60,799 nt of DNA from Sphaeroforma sirkka (GCA_001586965.3 LUCW03001848.1:1-60799), one strand, 5' to 3'. Shown: positions 31,168-48,486, numbered from the stretch's first letter. The notes: generated by a model not told the origin, from the letters alone. Made by a program: numbers and translations.

Positions 31168-34100
31168 TAGTATATAAAACAAATAAAAAATAATATGCAT
31201 GCACACATACATACAGACGCACACACGCATATATATGCGTTTTTATATATGTATATATATATATATATATATGTAATATATACATATATGAATATATATA
31301 TATATGCATTTTGTATAATATGTATATAAATAAATATGAATATATATAAAGATTCGGATAGGCTATATAACATCGATTATAGCTATAGATATGGAAATAT
31401 ATAATATGTATGTATATGTATATATGGAATGAAATATATAATATATAATAATAACAATATATAATACCATATATATAATAATGGATATATATAATATACA
31501 CATACCATAATAATATGGATAACATACACACGCACACGCACGCATGTAATAATATATATGTTTGTATATGAAAAATATACTCGTTGCACACGATATAATA
31601 ATATATATGTAACATATAATACATAATACAGAGATGGATGGACACGGACAGACGGACGGACGGACGGACGGATATGGATGTATGTATACATATGTGCATA
31701 AAACATATATGTTACGTGCAAATGCATATGCATATGCATATTAATATGTATATATACCATAATATGTATTTATGCTATATGTACATACATAATACATAAT
31801 ATATAAATATGTTTGTTTATTATACATATGCATACATGTTATATAAGGTGCGCGTAATAATAAATAAGGGGTACGATGATATATATATGCGTATATATAT
31901 GCATATATTTTCTCCATGTTATATATACACATAAAAAAAGTATACATAATATATATATATATATATATTATATTATATATATATATACAATATATACATG
32001 GGTTGGTATCTATGTAAAATAATAATATACACACATAACATATGTTACGTAACATGTATATATAAAAAAAAAAATTATGATTATATATTGTGTACATATA
32101 TACATATATGTTATGATATAACGATCACCGGTATGTTTAGGCTGATTATATATATGTATTTTTTTGTGCAGTGCGTAATATGTATATATGTATCAATATC
32201 ATGTATATATATATAATAATGTATATATTAATAATAATAATATAATAATAATAATATATAATATGTATATAATAATAATATTAATATAATGTCATAATGC
32301 GTTACATATATACGTTCATGCACGTATGCGTACATGCGTAGTAATAATATAATAAGATAATATACATATATATACATAATATAATAATAATATGTATAAT
32401 GCATGCATGTGCGTTAATAATGCATGCATACGTACATGCACGCATGGTTGCATGGACGTAATGTATACAATGCGCACACGGACACACACGGACACGGACA
32501 CGGACATATGTATATATGTATGTATGTTTGTATATGGATGTGTATAGATATGGATACATAGACATATATATGCATATATATATGGTAATATAATATATAC
32601 ATACATACACAATATATAATATATAACATATATATACATATATATAATAATAATAATAATGCATACCATAATACATATACATGCATACATACCAGGACAT
32701 ACATGCACGCACGCATACACGCACGCATATATATTATGTATATATATGGTTGTGCAGCATAATCCATGGATGCGCATGCGACAAATACAGAAACAAACAT
32801 ATGTATATATGTATAATGTAATAAGTTGATACATATGTGCATGTAATATGCATTACATAATAATATATACATATATATAATATATAATAATATATAATAA
32901 TATATAATAATGCATATATACAGTAATACATATGCATACGTAATTATGCATACATACATAATTATACATATTACATATACATGCATATAAGATATATATA
33001 TAATATATGTAATATATATATCTTATGATAATAATACATATATATACATATCAGGTTACGTATATTATTAACATATACGTACGGAATGGAGTGCGTACAT
33101 ACGTACGTACGCATGCGTATACATACATATACATATATTTTGTATATTTGCATATAATATGATAAATATGCATACATAAATATCAATATACATACACATA
33201 CATACATATTTTACACACACGCACGTCATCATCATATCATCAACAACATATTATATATATACATTTGTATTAATATATAACATAATTATGCACGTAATAA
33301 TAATGTCATCATAATATACACATATATTATATATATACATATGCATATATATGCTAATATATAATATATATATATAATATAATACATATATATATATTAC
33401 ATATAAATATTTATATGTATGGGTTGGTTAATATATGTATATAGTAAAACATAAAGATATGTATGCGTATACATATGTATATACATGCACAGATGGGATA
33501 TAAACATGTTATATATAGCATAGCGTGATTATTCATACGGATATATATAATAATATATAATATTGCATATATATATAATATATATACATAATATATATGC
33601 ATATATATATATATAATAATATTATAATACACATGCACATACATGCATGTAATGTATATATGTATGTAATAATGACAAAAGATATATGTTGTATATGTAT
33701 ATTATTGCAATATACATTAATATGTTATTACATATTATTGCATGCATGTTATGGTACATGTAATATAATATATATACGTATTATATATAATACATATATC
33801 AATCATGTGTTCCATGTTTATGCGTTGCGTCACGTACGTACACATTGCATGCACAGCCATACACACACAACATCAATACAGTAATGTACATGCCATGCAC
33901 GCGCACGTGTAGATAAAGATCACACATGTAATATATAGTACTTATATATATATATGATATAATAATATATATATATATATATATATATAATAATATATAA
34001 TGTATATATTATATATTATAATAATAATATATATAATACATAATACATATATTATATATAATAATGATACATATATATAATAATAATATACATATATCGT

Positions 34101-34357
34101 ATATATATCATATATATATATGCCATGTACCATATGCATATGAGAGCAATATATATGTAATGTGTTTTGCTATTGTATATATAATAATATATATAACAAT
34201 ATACATATACATGCCATACATATATATACATACATACGTGCATTGCGCGCATGGACACCGGACACGGACACGGACACGGACACGGACATCACGCATCACA
34301 TCATCATCAATAATACATATATATGTATATATATATATGCGCGCACAACACACGCAC

Positions 34358-34390
<33 letters not shown>

Positions 34391-34474
34391 TATATTTATT
34401 ATACATACGTACGCACGCATGCAGACATGGACACAGACACAGACACAGAAACAGACACACACACACACACACAC

Positions 34475-34533
<59 letters not shown>

Positions 34534-34545
34534 GCTATTGTATTG
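30920..34545. repeat. Giant mixed low-complexity tract (3.6 kb)
   Basis: An almost continuous run of TA, TAA, CA, CATA and short GGACAC repeats (for example 32470-32510 and 34255-34285) with no stable unit. It sits where the left unit's CLPTM1 intron 1 has a 215-bp TA/CA microsatellite. All open frames are poly Tyr/Ile/His/Thr artefacts. There is no gene in it. Confidence 0.95.
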
Positions 34546-34625
34546 CCTTCAGCATGTATACATGCAATAGAGATGTATTGAGTGCGCTATCATAAGTAGC
34601 AGTAAGTGATATAATCTCTCGCATA

Positions 34626-34731
34626 CGGATGAAAATCTGATAGACGAACATAAATAACATCGTTCACAGCATCCGCTTCTTCTGCATCCTGCTCCCCTCC
34701 GGAACGGGCATAAGGGGGCCTTGGGATGGTA
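34626..34731 (-). pseudogene. Broken copy of CLPTM1 exon 1
   Basis: Resembles exon 1 at 27199-27334, including tcctgctcccctccggaacg, but lacks the start codon (ATGGCCGTCC has become TACCATCCC), has lost about 40 bp in the middle, and its donor GTAAGTGAG has become GTATGCGAG. No further CLPTM1 exons follow on this copy. It is a duplication by-product. Confidence 0.85.
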
Positions 34732-35495
34732 TAGTGTTTAGAATATTCATTGGCTCGTTTAGACTTTCGTGTTGTAATAGCTGGTGCCTGGTATCTTATA
34801 TCGATAATCTATATATGCTAGAATATGAAGTATATGTATTTATAGGAGGCTATGGTCATATTGGACTCACTCACACAGGTCATTCATATTTATATCATAT
34901 GAGGGCTGGCTTATTATGGCTACATATGCCAAATAGACGTTAAGTGTCACCTGTCGACACATTGCATACCTATGCTGACCTGTCAGCCTGTCAACATGAA
35001 AGTTTCTTTTCCAGAATCGGATTGGTTTAAGAATCCTGTCTCGTGATTTTTATCTATCAATAATACAATGAGCCTAATATCGTCTATTTGCAGATCACGA
35101 ATCAGAATCAAAGATTCAGTTCCAAATCTGCGAAATATATGAGATGAGTTAAGATTGGCCCGATTTTTTGAAAACAAATTGTTTCTACAACAAAACGAAT
35201 CCTTAATTTGGATAGTATTCTTGTCATATTTATCTTGTCGAAGGTGGAAGTGATTGCTTCGACACATATTCAACCTGTCGACGGTGGCATAGGGAATTCT
35301 GGTCTGCCGTTGCCAATTGATATCAATTTTTCAAAACACAAATATAACAAAGACAAAAACAAATATGTACATAATGGAAATTGTAAAAGTAAAAAAAAAA
35401 GTAGACCATCAGGCATCAGAAATACATAAATAGGTTCAAATGTATTTAGCCAATAGGCCATAGAAGATTACTTTACGTATTTTTTTCGAAAAACG

Positions 35496-35503
35496 TATAA
35501 AAA
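35496..35503 (+). promoter_or_regulatory. Candidate TATA box of the perilipin-like gene
   Basis: TATAAAAA lies 475 bp before the perilipin-like start codon. The pseudogene copy has a TATA box 599 bp before its start. The distance implies a long leader or an intron in it. Motif-based only. Confidence 0.35.
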
Positions 35504-35977
35504 TAGCAAACCGTACTACCTTAGTCCGTAGTTATATATTGACTTATTTAGATTTTTGATTTTTGAAATAAATAAATAGACTCAAGTCAAGGCTTGCGGG
35601 ACAGCGGGAGGCTGCAACTCGCGCAGGGCGCAGGGCCGCAGGCCTGTCAGGCTGTCCCCACTCCCCAGTGTAAATACTATTTTTAGTAAATACATAAATA
35701 TCGACATTCGATGGTATCGTACAACATTCTTTATTTATAGAAAAACTCTCCTCGAAATTCGAAACAACATCCAACAAACACAACAAGAGTCAACAACAAC
35801 TGAACAAGATTCATAATTTTCATCATCAATTCTGTACTTTTTTACTCTCTAATTCTACAGATGAAATCAAAAAGTAAAACCGGTCTTCTCTTTTGAAAAA
35901 TAATTACATATACATAAAGAACTTCCATACCTGCGCATACCCCATTTATACAGCGAGGACTTTCTGGTTTATTAATC

Positions 35978-37765
35978 ATGGCAGAACAACAGCAAACAAG
36001 TCAGCAGACTCCTGTGGAGCGGGTGGCCAACTACCAGCCTGTACAGAACGCAACCGGTGTTGCCGCGAATCTCTATTCACAGGCGAAGGAATCAAATCAA
36101 TACGTCAAGTAAGTTGTGTGTGCAACCGCTGAGCTATGCATTCAAGCCATTGTTATTGAGTAGAATGTCGTGGTTACCTGCCATGTAATTGTGAAATTAA
36201 ACAGAACGCGAAAATTAGTCTTTAGTAAACAGCAAGATACTCAATGTAATTCTTACATCTATACGCTTGTATGGTCATTTGCGTTTCATAGAAAAGCACT
36301 AGAAGCCGGAGAAGGACTTCTAGCACAAGGTTCAGCGGTTATCTGGCCATACGTCCAGCCCGGTCTACAGCGCCTCGAGCCTACAGCCAATGCACAACTA
36401 GACTACCTTGAGGAGAAAGCACCTCAGGTACAAGAGTTTGCAGCTCAAAAGTATAAGGAAACATCTGAGTTTGCCGCTCAGAAGTACAATGAAAACTCTG
36501 AGTTTGCCGCTCAGAAGTACAATGAGACCTCGGCACGCGCTGGCGAGGCTGTCGGGGCTATACAGGCACAGGCAGGAGCTGCAGCTGAGGCAGTGCAGGC
36601 TAGGGCGGCTGATGCACAGAAAGCAGCAGGTGAATACTACAACACCACCGCGCAAACCGTAGCGAACTCAACCGCTGCTACACGGGAGAGAGCTACCGAG
36701 ATGTACGACAATACAACGAAGACTATCGAGGAGAATGTGGATTATTATCTACCCCCCGCCTCGGTTGAAGACGAGAAGGAGTTGGCCCTGGCAACAGAAC
36801 AGGGTCGATCTGGCAAGATCTTCCAGATCACGCAGAAAGTTTCCAACCGACTCTACCAGCGGGCGGCGCACAATGTGACTGAGGCCAACAAGTACACACA
36901 ATCCCTCCCTGAAAGCAGCCCCACACTCAAACACTACGTAGAGGTCATTGAACGCCAGAAGGCTACCTTATCCGAGACCATTGCATCCACCCAGGCGTTT
37001 GTGCTGTCATCAGTACAGGATGCGAGTTCAACGGCGTCTGCTAAGCTGGATGATTTGCGCACAACAGCCGCTGGTCAAACAGCACTAGATATAAAGAACA
37101 ATCTGACCAGCACAGTCGCATCGCTTAGAGAACGCGCTGCCGCTGCAGCCTCGGAATACAAAGTGCCCGAGTCGATAAACACCTCAGTGAATGCGTAAGT
37201 CAAATGACGTATTGATGGTTGCTTTTTACTTCAATTATGTATTTATGTTGCTATATACCTCAACTATGTATTACGGTTACTTCAACTTGAAGACTTTGTA
37301 CTATGGTTATATCTACGTGAATTTTCCTATCTACTCGTATATCTGTTACTTGTGTTACTTAATTGTATGTTTGTGCCATCGTGGCTCCTTATCGTTTCGT
37401 TCCACACCTTTCAATCTTTTCTACAGGCTCAGCGAGAGGCTGCAGGGCTTCTACAAAGAGGTTAAAGCCGGTGACGACAAGTTGGGCGTCAGTGAGCGTT
37501 TAAATGTACTGGCCGAAGAGGCCAAGAAGACTTGGGACAGTCTGGCGCAAAGCTTAAGCGCATACGCTCCTGCCGGAGCTGTGAAGGATGACGGCGTCTT
37601 TGACGTAAGTTAAATTAGTACCAAGTAGTATGCACTCTCAGGGTATACATTTCAAGCGTATATCGATTTAAGTATATACACATGCATTTCGTGCATGAAT
37701 TCGTCGTATCCTTCCATGATTGCTTGGTATTCACTTTCACATTTTGTTTTGTTTTGCAGGCGTAA
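35978..37765 (+). CDS. Perilipin-like (PAT domain) lipid-droplet protein, 4 exons, 405 aa
   Basis: Perilipins coat lipid droplets and control access of lipases. Exons are 35978-36108, 36292-37194, 37427-37604 and 37760-37765 (GCG TAA). If the last donor is not used, translation ends two codons further at 37611-37613. The N-terminal part fits the PAT domain pattern: PVERVANYQPVQNATGVAAN, LYSQAKESNQYV, then WPYVQPGLQRLEPTANAQLD and EEKAP (residues 12-88). Next come three tandem 11-mers at residues 92-124 (EFAAQKYKETS, EFAAQKYNENS, EFAAQKYNETS), the repeat type that forms droplet-binding amphipathic helices. Ala-rich helical stretches follow (AGAAAEAVQARAADAQKAAG, later SLRERAAAAASEYK). It is the intact member of a duplicated pair with 28465. 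The call rests on motif pattern; an unrelated amphipathic repeat protein is the alternative. Confidence 0.72.
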
Positions 37766-38171
37766 GTCAGCCGCTCACTCCATTCTACCTTGAAGGAGGG
37801 TTGCAACAAATACCATCACGAGAACAAATCGTATAAAAGTCAAAGCGATGCAAAATATTAGTATATACAAAATTACATATGTAAATCAAACCCTGGAGAT
37901 GTCTGGATCAGATAGTGTAATTTAAATATCACCCAAGTCCAACTAAGTGCAATGAAACCATTCTATGCTCATACGTCAACGCTTGCAGAGAACCATGTTA
38001 GCATATATAGCTTCGAAAACAAGTGCAATAGAGGAGTTATTTCGACTGACCGAGAGCCGATGAGAAGATTTGAAATCGCACCTGATTCGTACCGTACAGT
38101 AAAATGTGTTCAACGTGAATTGTACATAGATCTGGCTATCGAAAAGCTGGGGATAGAAGCCTAATACGAGT

Positions 38172-39383
38172 AGCATTGAGACTGAATACTTTCGCAATAC
38201 ACTCACATCAATATAATTTATAAACGGGTGTTTGTTTGTAATAAGCCAAGCTACCTCTCGAGCAAATTTGCTGAACTCAACTTAAACAAAAATGGGCTGA
38301 CTATATGGCCAGAAAAACTCTGATAATCAAACCACATTAAATTTTCAAAATAAAAGACACTTATACGCGAGGGTTATTTTAAAAGTTGAGATAGCTCTTG
38401 AGCAATTCTGCTGCTCAGTGCTCTGACTTCCGACTTGGCAAGATTTAGGATTATTATTTTACTATACAAGCTCGAACGATAGGCATTGGTATTGAAATAA
38501 GCATCTCATAAGGATACGATCCCGGAGATCAAAACCATGTAGAAAAATCTACACCCAATCATTTAACCATGTAGGAATATGTACATCCAATCATTTAGCA
38601 ATTTATTTACCACTAGTTGAAACAAATATTTAATCGCATCCGAGTCTTGAATCAACACGTGCAGTACAACATCAATATATAGAAAAATATGAATAGGGCG
38701 AAGAGGAACCCTTTCAAGTCGTATTGAAGCTCAATAAACCACAAACAAAATTTGAGCAGATCCATTTAATGACTATATTTCAAAGTTTAACTAAGTCGCT
38801 ATACTCCATTTATCGGTTATTGGTCCACGGTTGTACTCTGTGGTAACGAAACGAAAGGAAAAGAAAACGATAATACGTTAGTTTTCAGCATACAATGAAG
38901 TGCCTGAAGAAGTCAGCCCGCACTACGTACTACGTACGACCCATGCGTGAAACTGCCTCCCTCTGCCGCAGAAGGACCAAGGTGATGAGAGCGAGCAGCC
39001 ATGTGCATAACATTCTACAACGAAGGTACGTATGCATTTGGACACAGCATAGGTCACAAGTGCACTGAAACAAATCCTGATGGGGTGGATAGGCAAATGA
39101 CGAAGCCTTGGATGAACACCACATGACTCAAAATAAATAAAAATGGCAACCCAACAACTTATTCGATTGTACTGGAGCACGTAGGCATGACTATGAGCGC
39201 AAAGTCTGCAATTAACGACTACGAATTAAAGAGTTCCGAATTTTAGGATGTAACACAGCCGCAGTCTTAGCACACAACCTTATATATATATATTCATACA
39301 CATATACATCACAGTTGCTACATACAACAATGAGATGCATGCTCTCAAACACGGAAGCATAATACAAAGCACAAAAGACATAC
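38172..39383. other. Tail-to-tail spacer with no recognised gene
   Basis: AT-rich unique sequence between the end of the duplication and the last safe eIF6 exon. The final few eIF6 codons must lie in its right part (see eIF6). Nothing else is recognised. Confidence 0.6.
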
Positions 39384-40488
39384 GAATCGATTAATGAATC
39401 TCTCATCTCATTAGCCACACGTCCAGGTCCAGCGGCGTCGTTCAGTTTGTAGATGCTCTCCACTACCGACAGCTCAGTAGCTGTCGTATCCATGCCACAG
39501 AAGGCCACCCAATCGTTGACTACCATACCAGCACCCAGCACATCACTACCACGGTTGATCGTACCGGCGACTAAGGGTACTTGTAAGAGCGAGGACAACT
39601 CCTCGAGGTCTTGTACGGTGGTACTGGGGTGGACCATACCGCCCTGATTACTGAACTGACAATAACTGCCTACGAGCACGTGCTCGGCTACTGTTTGTCT
39701 GAATACCTGTGCGCGTGGAGAGGGCATGGAGAGTTGTTGGGTGAGCGGACTGTCATAGTGATACAAATGTCGTATATAGCAATAAACAAAGTGGAATACG
39801 CCCTGCTTACGAGCCAAGGCTCAGGTATCCTAATAATGATTAAGCATATAATATACAAGGTCTATCGCAATAGTATTCATGGTTGGAAAACACGCTGCCA
39901 CTTTCTGCCCATATATAGCGGATACATAAAAATGATATATGCCACAGACACACAATACGGATCTGGATATAGAATCGAAAGCTTGCACGGTCTAGATAGT
40001 CTTCTCGGTAGGTCATTGACGAGTGCCAGAAGTTATATGTCATGACGAGTAGCGATGTGAAGCCGAGTCGAGCAGACCACAAGCAGAACCGCAGCTATCA
40101 ATACGAAGACACACATGCACCATTTGAGAGAAATCAAGACATCACGCAACTATCAACACCAAAGGAGGTGTGGAGTACTCATGCGCTGCGCACTCATCAA
40201 GTCTGATAAAGCTACCGTTTCAATCTCGAAGGTATCATCCACTCTTCCGTACCATTACTTCAGATTTCTTCATAGAACACATTTACCAAGCACAAGATTG
40301 GGGAGCTGCTACACATGGAAAAGCCCCAGAATGTTATTCGTGAAATCTATTCGCTTGTGTGATGAGCACTAAGTCTACTGCCAGCCACCTAGTGACACAC
40401 GGTCAATCATTTCTGTATGAATACACATCTACCCAGTTGTGTCCAGAGGGCGGACCCAAGCTATTGTACAAAGTAGGTACGTATTCGT

Positions 40489-40525
<37 letters not shown>

Positions 40526-42338
40526 ATACATACAGCCACAAGAGCGCGAACACACTTACGCCAACTATCCAACATCCACTTACCTCTACATTTAGCACAT
40601 CGGCAATAATCTCCTCTGTTTCTCTGTCCAGATCCGGGTGTACCAGAGCCACATAGTCATTACAAGCAATCACATTTCCCAGGGCAGACAGGCGTTCCTC
40701 CACACGCTGTAACTTGACTCCATCGGGAAGCGAATTCCTTAAGAACTGCAACTCGCCGTCTGTGGTTGTGCTGGGAACCAATAGGCCGTGTCGGTTTCCG
40801 GCGCACAATCGGCCGATGATTCTGTTGAGATGTAGATTGGTATGTCAATATGATGCATGTATAGACTGATATTATATATATATTTATATATGAATACGTT
40901 GTGTAATAGCAAAGATACGGTAGGTTAAAAAAAATGCTTAATACCTTCAACTAAGGGGTATTTCCATACTGTATTGTCTATAGTCAAATCGCTGGGCGTA
41001 GATCATATACGTATAGAAACACCCACAGAGATGAATGCATACGGAAACTAGTACAAATGAAGATCAACACATACCAAAAATCTGAACATACAATCGAAAA
41101 CCGACACTAAATAAGAGGGAACACCTTGATAGCTAGTGGCAATATTCTATACAATAACCAGCAGGATGTATCGTAGTAGTACACACATACAACTGTTCCA
41201 AACTCCGTTACAACCTACTCCATTCCTCGTCACAGCACTTCAAAGTCGGTACGGGTAGAATCCTATACATAGCCAGTACGTAAGTAAGTGTACCATCTCA
41301 CAGAATCCTCAATAATTTAGTTCCTACTTTACAACAATCGATGCGATTATGAAGTGTTCTGTAGTGCACACAACTACTATAGCCATCTCTAAGCTTACAT
41401 CGACACGTACAACATATGAACCCATCTCACGAGGCTATTCGTGAAACTTTGGACGGAAAAAATCGAGAAGCACTTTTTTGACAATACAGTATGAAGGTGC
41501 AGCACTATTGAGATCCTCACAAATCGGATACAAACTAGCTTGGCACACTCGAGTGATACCACCAGAGAACCCAACAGTAATGCGGAAACAAGGCTTCAAA
41601 GAGACAATATCTAAACTATATTTATATTAGATGTATATGCATAGAAAGACCACGGGTAGACTGAGCACGTAATTCGGTTTACAACATAGAAACAGCAGGC
41701 AAGCTCCAACTAAGTCAGGTGTACGATAGTCTGCTTAAATATGTGAAAAAAAATAGTATCTAAATTAGCGTGCAGCCTCGCTCATTCAGGTAATGGTATA
41801 CTTGCAAAGGCAATATAAAAAAACAAGCATAAAAGTAATGTGATTCACCTTAGTAAAGAAAAATAAACGCAGTTGTAATATAAGACAATATTGCAACAAT
41901 GTACAATAAAAAGTCCTTTCAATTCAAGTTCTAGCTCACATACTCTTGTCGAACGCTCAAGTTATTTCGGGTTACACTAAATATAAGTTGAATCATATGT
42001 CAGAGTTGGAGTAATCTGCAGTACATTTACAAACAATTGTAAGCATCTATCCCTATTACATTCATTGGTTATTAAAAGTAGCGCTTGCGTACAAAAGAGG
42101 TGGTGTCGTAAACACCATGGAAGTTCATGATTCAGCTGTTCGATATATATATATATATATATATATTCGCCCCTACTAGTGGTCCAAGGTCTACTTATAA
42201 AATACATTCTCAATGAAACGAACTAAAATGCTAACGTCATCGCAAGATAGATATTATGCAGCGATCCAAACACACACACACATACATATATATTATATAT
42301 ATTATATATATATGTATGTGTATGTATAATATATATAT

Positions 42339-42377
<39 letters not shown>

Positions 42378-42384
42378 TATATAC

Positions 42385-42452
<68 letters not shown>

Positions 42453-42827
42453 ATAATACAACGAATTTATATATATTACAACAATATGCTAAATTTAGGT
42501 ATATATACGTGTTACACTTTTGCACTCACCCGATCAAATATATACCTGCTACACATAGGCATAAAGAAGGACCATATGTGTTAGCCACACATATACATTT
42601 ACGAGACCACATGTATATGTATATACCTGTCATACATTTATAAAACCATACCTGGTTCCGGCAATGGAGCAGTGGATAATCGGAAAGTTGGGAATATCTC
42701 CTAGTTCGCCCTCAAACACTGAGTAGAAACTCTCACTACCTCCTAGAGCTACTAGGCAGTATGAGTTTGTGAGCTTGGAGAAAACTCCAACTTCATTACT
42801 GTTTTCGAACTGACCACGCACAGCCAT
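39384..42827 (-). CDS. EIF6: Translation initiation factor eIF6 (3 exons plus an unresolved terminal exon)
   Basis: eIF6 binds the 60S subunit, is needed for its biogenesis and blocks joining with 40S until released. Exons are 42652-42827 ([20 protein letters not shown]...), 40584-40821 ([20 protein letters not shown] ... [18 protein letters not shown]) and 39384-39706 ([20 protein letters not shown] ... MRDSLID). These give 245 full codons plus TC at the GTATGT donor, covering the whole human-length protein except the last two or three residues (human ends IDSLT). A tiny final exon is needed. Acceptor CGTAG at 39219-39223 followed by a TAA at 39212-39214 would give Ser-Arg-stop, but other acceptors exist and I leave it open. 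Both introns carry microsatellites. Confidence 0.95.
40492..40527. repeat. (CA)n(TA)n microsatellite in eIF6 intron 2
   Basis: Short run of CA then TA within the intron between 40584 and 39706. No coding role. Confidence 0.95.
42143..42456. repeat. TA/CA microsatellites in eIF6 intron 1
   Basis: TA run at 42143-42168 and a longer CA/TA block at about 42270-42456, both within the 1.8-kb intron 40822-42651. Confidence 0.95.
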
Positions 42828-45189
<2,362 letters not shown>

Positions 45190-47410
45190 TCAGCACTGAC
45201 AGCTGTCGGCCTGCTGAGGTTGACTCTGGTTGGAGTTAATTTTGATTGTGTCCGAGTAGTCATTGGTATATGCTTGGTCTTCTGCTTCTTGTCGCAGCGC
45301 AGCACGCGAAATTTCGAGGAAAGCCTTTTCGACGTTGATGGCTGTGATATATCATCCCAAGAGTGAGCATAACAAATGAGGGCTTTGTTATCACGGAGGA
45401 CGGTATACGCATAATGAAAATTTCGACCCAGTATTCGACAAGGCCCAGACTGTAGGACACACATGGTAGTCGTACACACGCTTTCAATATGCTCAGTACA
45501 AACAGAGAAGTGAAAGTACAGCTACAAAGGGAAGGCTGCGTATGAGACGTAAACACAGACCTTCTTTCGCTGACGTTTCGAAGTGTGAAATGCTATTTTT
45601 AGATTCGCACCACTCCTGCGCATCCTGTGCCAGAACCTGTCGCTGGTCGAGGTCCACTTTGTTACCCAAACAAACAAACGGGAAGTTATCCGGATCTCTG
45701 GGACTGTGTAGCAAAGTTAGAAGTTGCAGTGTTGTGCGATTTAAATATTAGGATTCAACGACTGAAGAGACCAAAACACGAGGGACACCAGCAGCAAAAG
45801 AGATAATACAGGTCATGAAGCCCACAAAACTAATACACAAAACAAAAAACAAAAAACAAAACAATCATTGAAACTTCTTCATATACACTCCCAAGAGATT
45901 CCTTTACAAAATTCGACAAATAATCATGACAAAAAAAAAGGCCCAATAATTACCTCTCCCCCCCAGAGCGAACACATGCATTGACATACCTCGCTTGGAT
46001 CAGAAACTCGTCCCGCCAGCTGCCCAGGGCCTCAAATGTTTTGTTAACAGTCACGTCGTAACACAACACACAGCAATCAGCCCCTCTGTAAAACGCTACA
46101 CCCAGAGATTGGAACCGTTCTTGTCCGGCGGTGTCCCAGATCTAGAAACACACAAAACAGGGATGGTATAGTTTCGGAATTATGTTGAGTAATCTTGGGG
46201 TTGTATTTTGGATTGAATGCACGCGCATAAGATATCAGGATCGGTGGATGCTATCGTGAAACTTGCATTCACAAACACCCAACGAACTGTTTCGTCAGGA
46301 CACACACAACATTATTAAGAGGTCTCTATTATACGCGTCTGTGAGCAGGAGGTCTTACCCAGAAAAAAAAATGCAGTACACAAACTTCACACATAAAAAA
46401 CCTTGTTTGATAAGTATTGGCCCATGCCGATACACTAAGCCAAATAAACAGTTGACCAAACTTTTGACTACATATTAGCAAATGCATAGACGTACATGTA
46501 CCCGGGAAATCGCGTCTAGCTCTTTTCAAAATACAATCGCAAGGTTTGAGTGCTAGTATACAGAGTTTCAACAATACTTGGAATATAACGTATCTAGGCC
46601 ATCTTTCACAACGATATTTCTCTATAATAATGTACATGCACTAGGAGGTACAAACAGTACCATTGAGTATGGCAAAGGAAGCATACCTGAAGAGTCACCA
46701 CACGATCATCGACGATGACTTCTTTGGTCAGAAAATCTGCCCCAATCGTTGCTTTGTACTGGCTGCTGAACTTCTTATTCACGAACTGCGTGAAAGAGTA
46801 ATGATACGTTAATTAGAAAAACAGTGACCAGAAGTTGTAAAGATCTGACAAAAGCCCGTGCAAACTCGGAATGCAAAGCTCTATGCCATCTCCAATGCAA
46901 GGCTGTATGTGCTCTAATGCAAGATCATACAACATCCCGAGAGCTCTAACATACGGGAGACTAAGTCCGACGCATCAAAAACGGCAGTTGCATAATTGAC
47001 TATGTTCCAAGTGGTCTACAGTGTTGATTGCCAGTATTTAGAATGATTCAGTATAGTACAAACCATCACATTTGCCGAGCCACTCTCAATAGTCTGTGTT
47101 AGCCACGGTAGCAACCAGTGATATCATATCTAAACTTGCAAAACTGCCATGGTAGATAAAAACGCACCTGATTCATGAGTGACGTCTTCCCCACACCCGA
47201 ATTCCCCAGTATAATGACCTGTTGTGCAAAGTAGACACAATTAGTAGACCAACGTCGAAGCAGAACCAAGTGGCTTGCGTGCAATTCATACCCCCAGGTT
47301 ATAAAAATGTCCACACTAGATACAAAACGCATACAAATAAGTATATATATGCATACACACACACACACCCGCACCCACACCCGCACCCACACTCACACAC
47401 AAACACACAC

Positions 47411-47445
<35 letters not shown>

Positions 47446-48407
47446 TTGTGTCTCAAAAAAATAAACATAAAATATATCCATATAAACATATATAATACAT
47501 GTGATTATTACATATATATGTATATATATACATATATATATATGTATGTTTTTTTATGTTTGTTTTTAGACACACACATATATATATATATATATATAAT
47601 ATGCGTATATATATATATATATATCCATATAAATATATAAACATACATACATACAAACAAAAAAAAAAACACACAACACACACACATACATCATCATCAC
47701 AAATAATATATATATATATATATATTATATATATTATAATATATATACGCGCAGATAATACGTGATTGTATTTTTTACATAAGAATACATACATGCATAT
47801 ATGTGCATGTACATACACACACACATATATATATATATATATATGCATACATACATGCATATAATAATATTATATATATTATATAATACATATATAATAT
47901 TATATATACATAATATAATATATATATATATGTACATATATACATTATACATTAATATACATTATAGCATATTATAATATGTTATATTATATATATATAA
48001 TATATATGGATATTATGATTACATATATTACAATGTACATATAATCAAGAAATCACAACGCATATATCGAGCAAGTCCTGATCATATATAATACATATAA
48101 TATACAATATATACATATATATGTATTATATTATTATATATATTATGCATGTATGCATATTATATTATTACATATGTAATACATATATACACAAACACAT
48201 GTATATAATGATAGTATGTACTGATATACATATTACATATATATATACATATAACATGCACATAAACATATAATAATAACAATAACGAGCTAATATATGA
48301 ATATATATATATATATATATATGCATATATATTATATATACATATATATACATATATAATATATATATATATGATATGTGTACATACATGCAATGTATAT
48401 ATATATG

Positions 48408-48486
<79 letters not shown>

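Larger units (their letters stand above)
30414..38171. repeat. Segmental duplication, right unit (7.8 kb)
   Basis: Begins directly at the end of the left unit and stops at aatacgagt (38171), the same end sequence as the left unit. It holds a CLPTM1 intron 1 copy (30414-30900), a very long low-complexity block, a broken CLPTM1 exon 1 (about 34626-34731) and the intact perilipin-like gene (35978-37765). The extra 3.7 kb compared with the left unit is mostly the low-complexity block. Confidence 0.88.
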
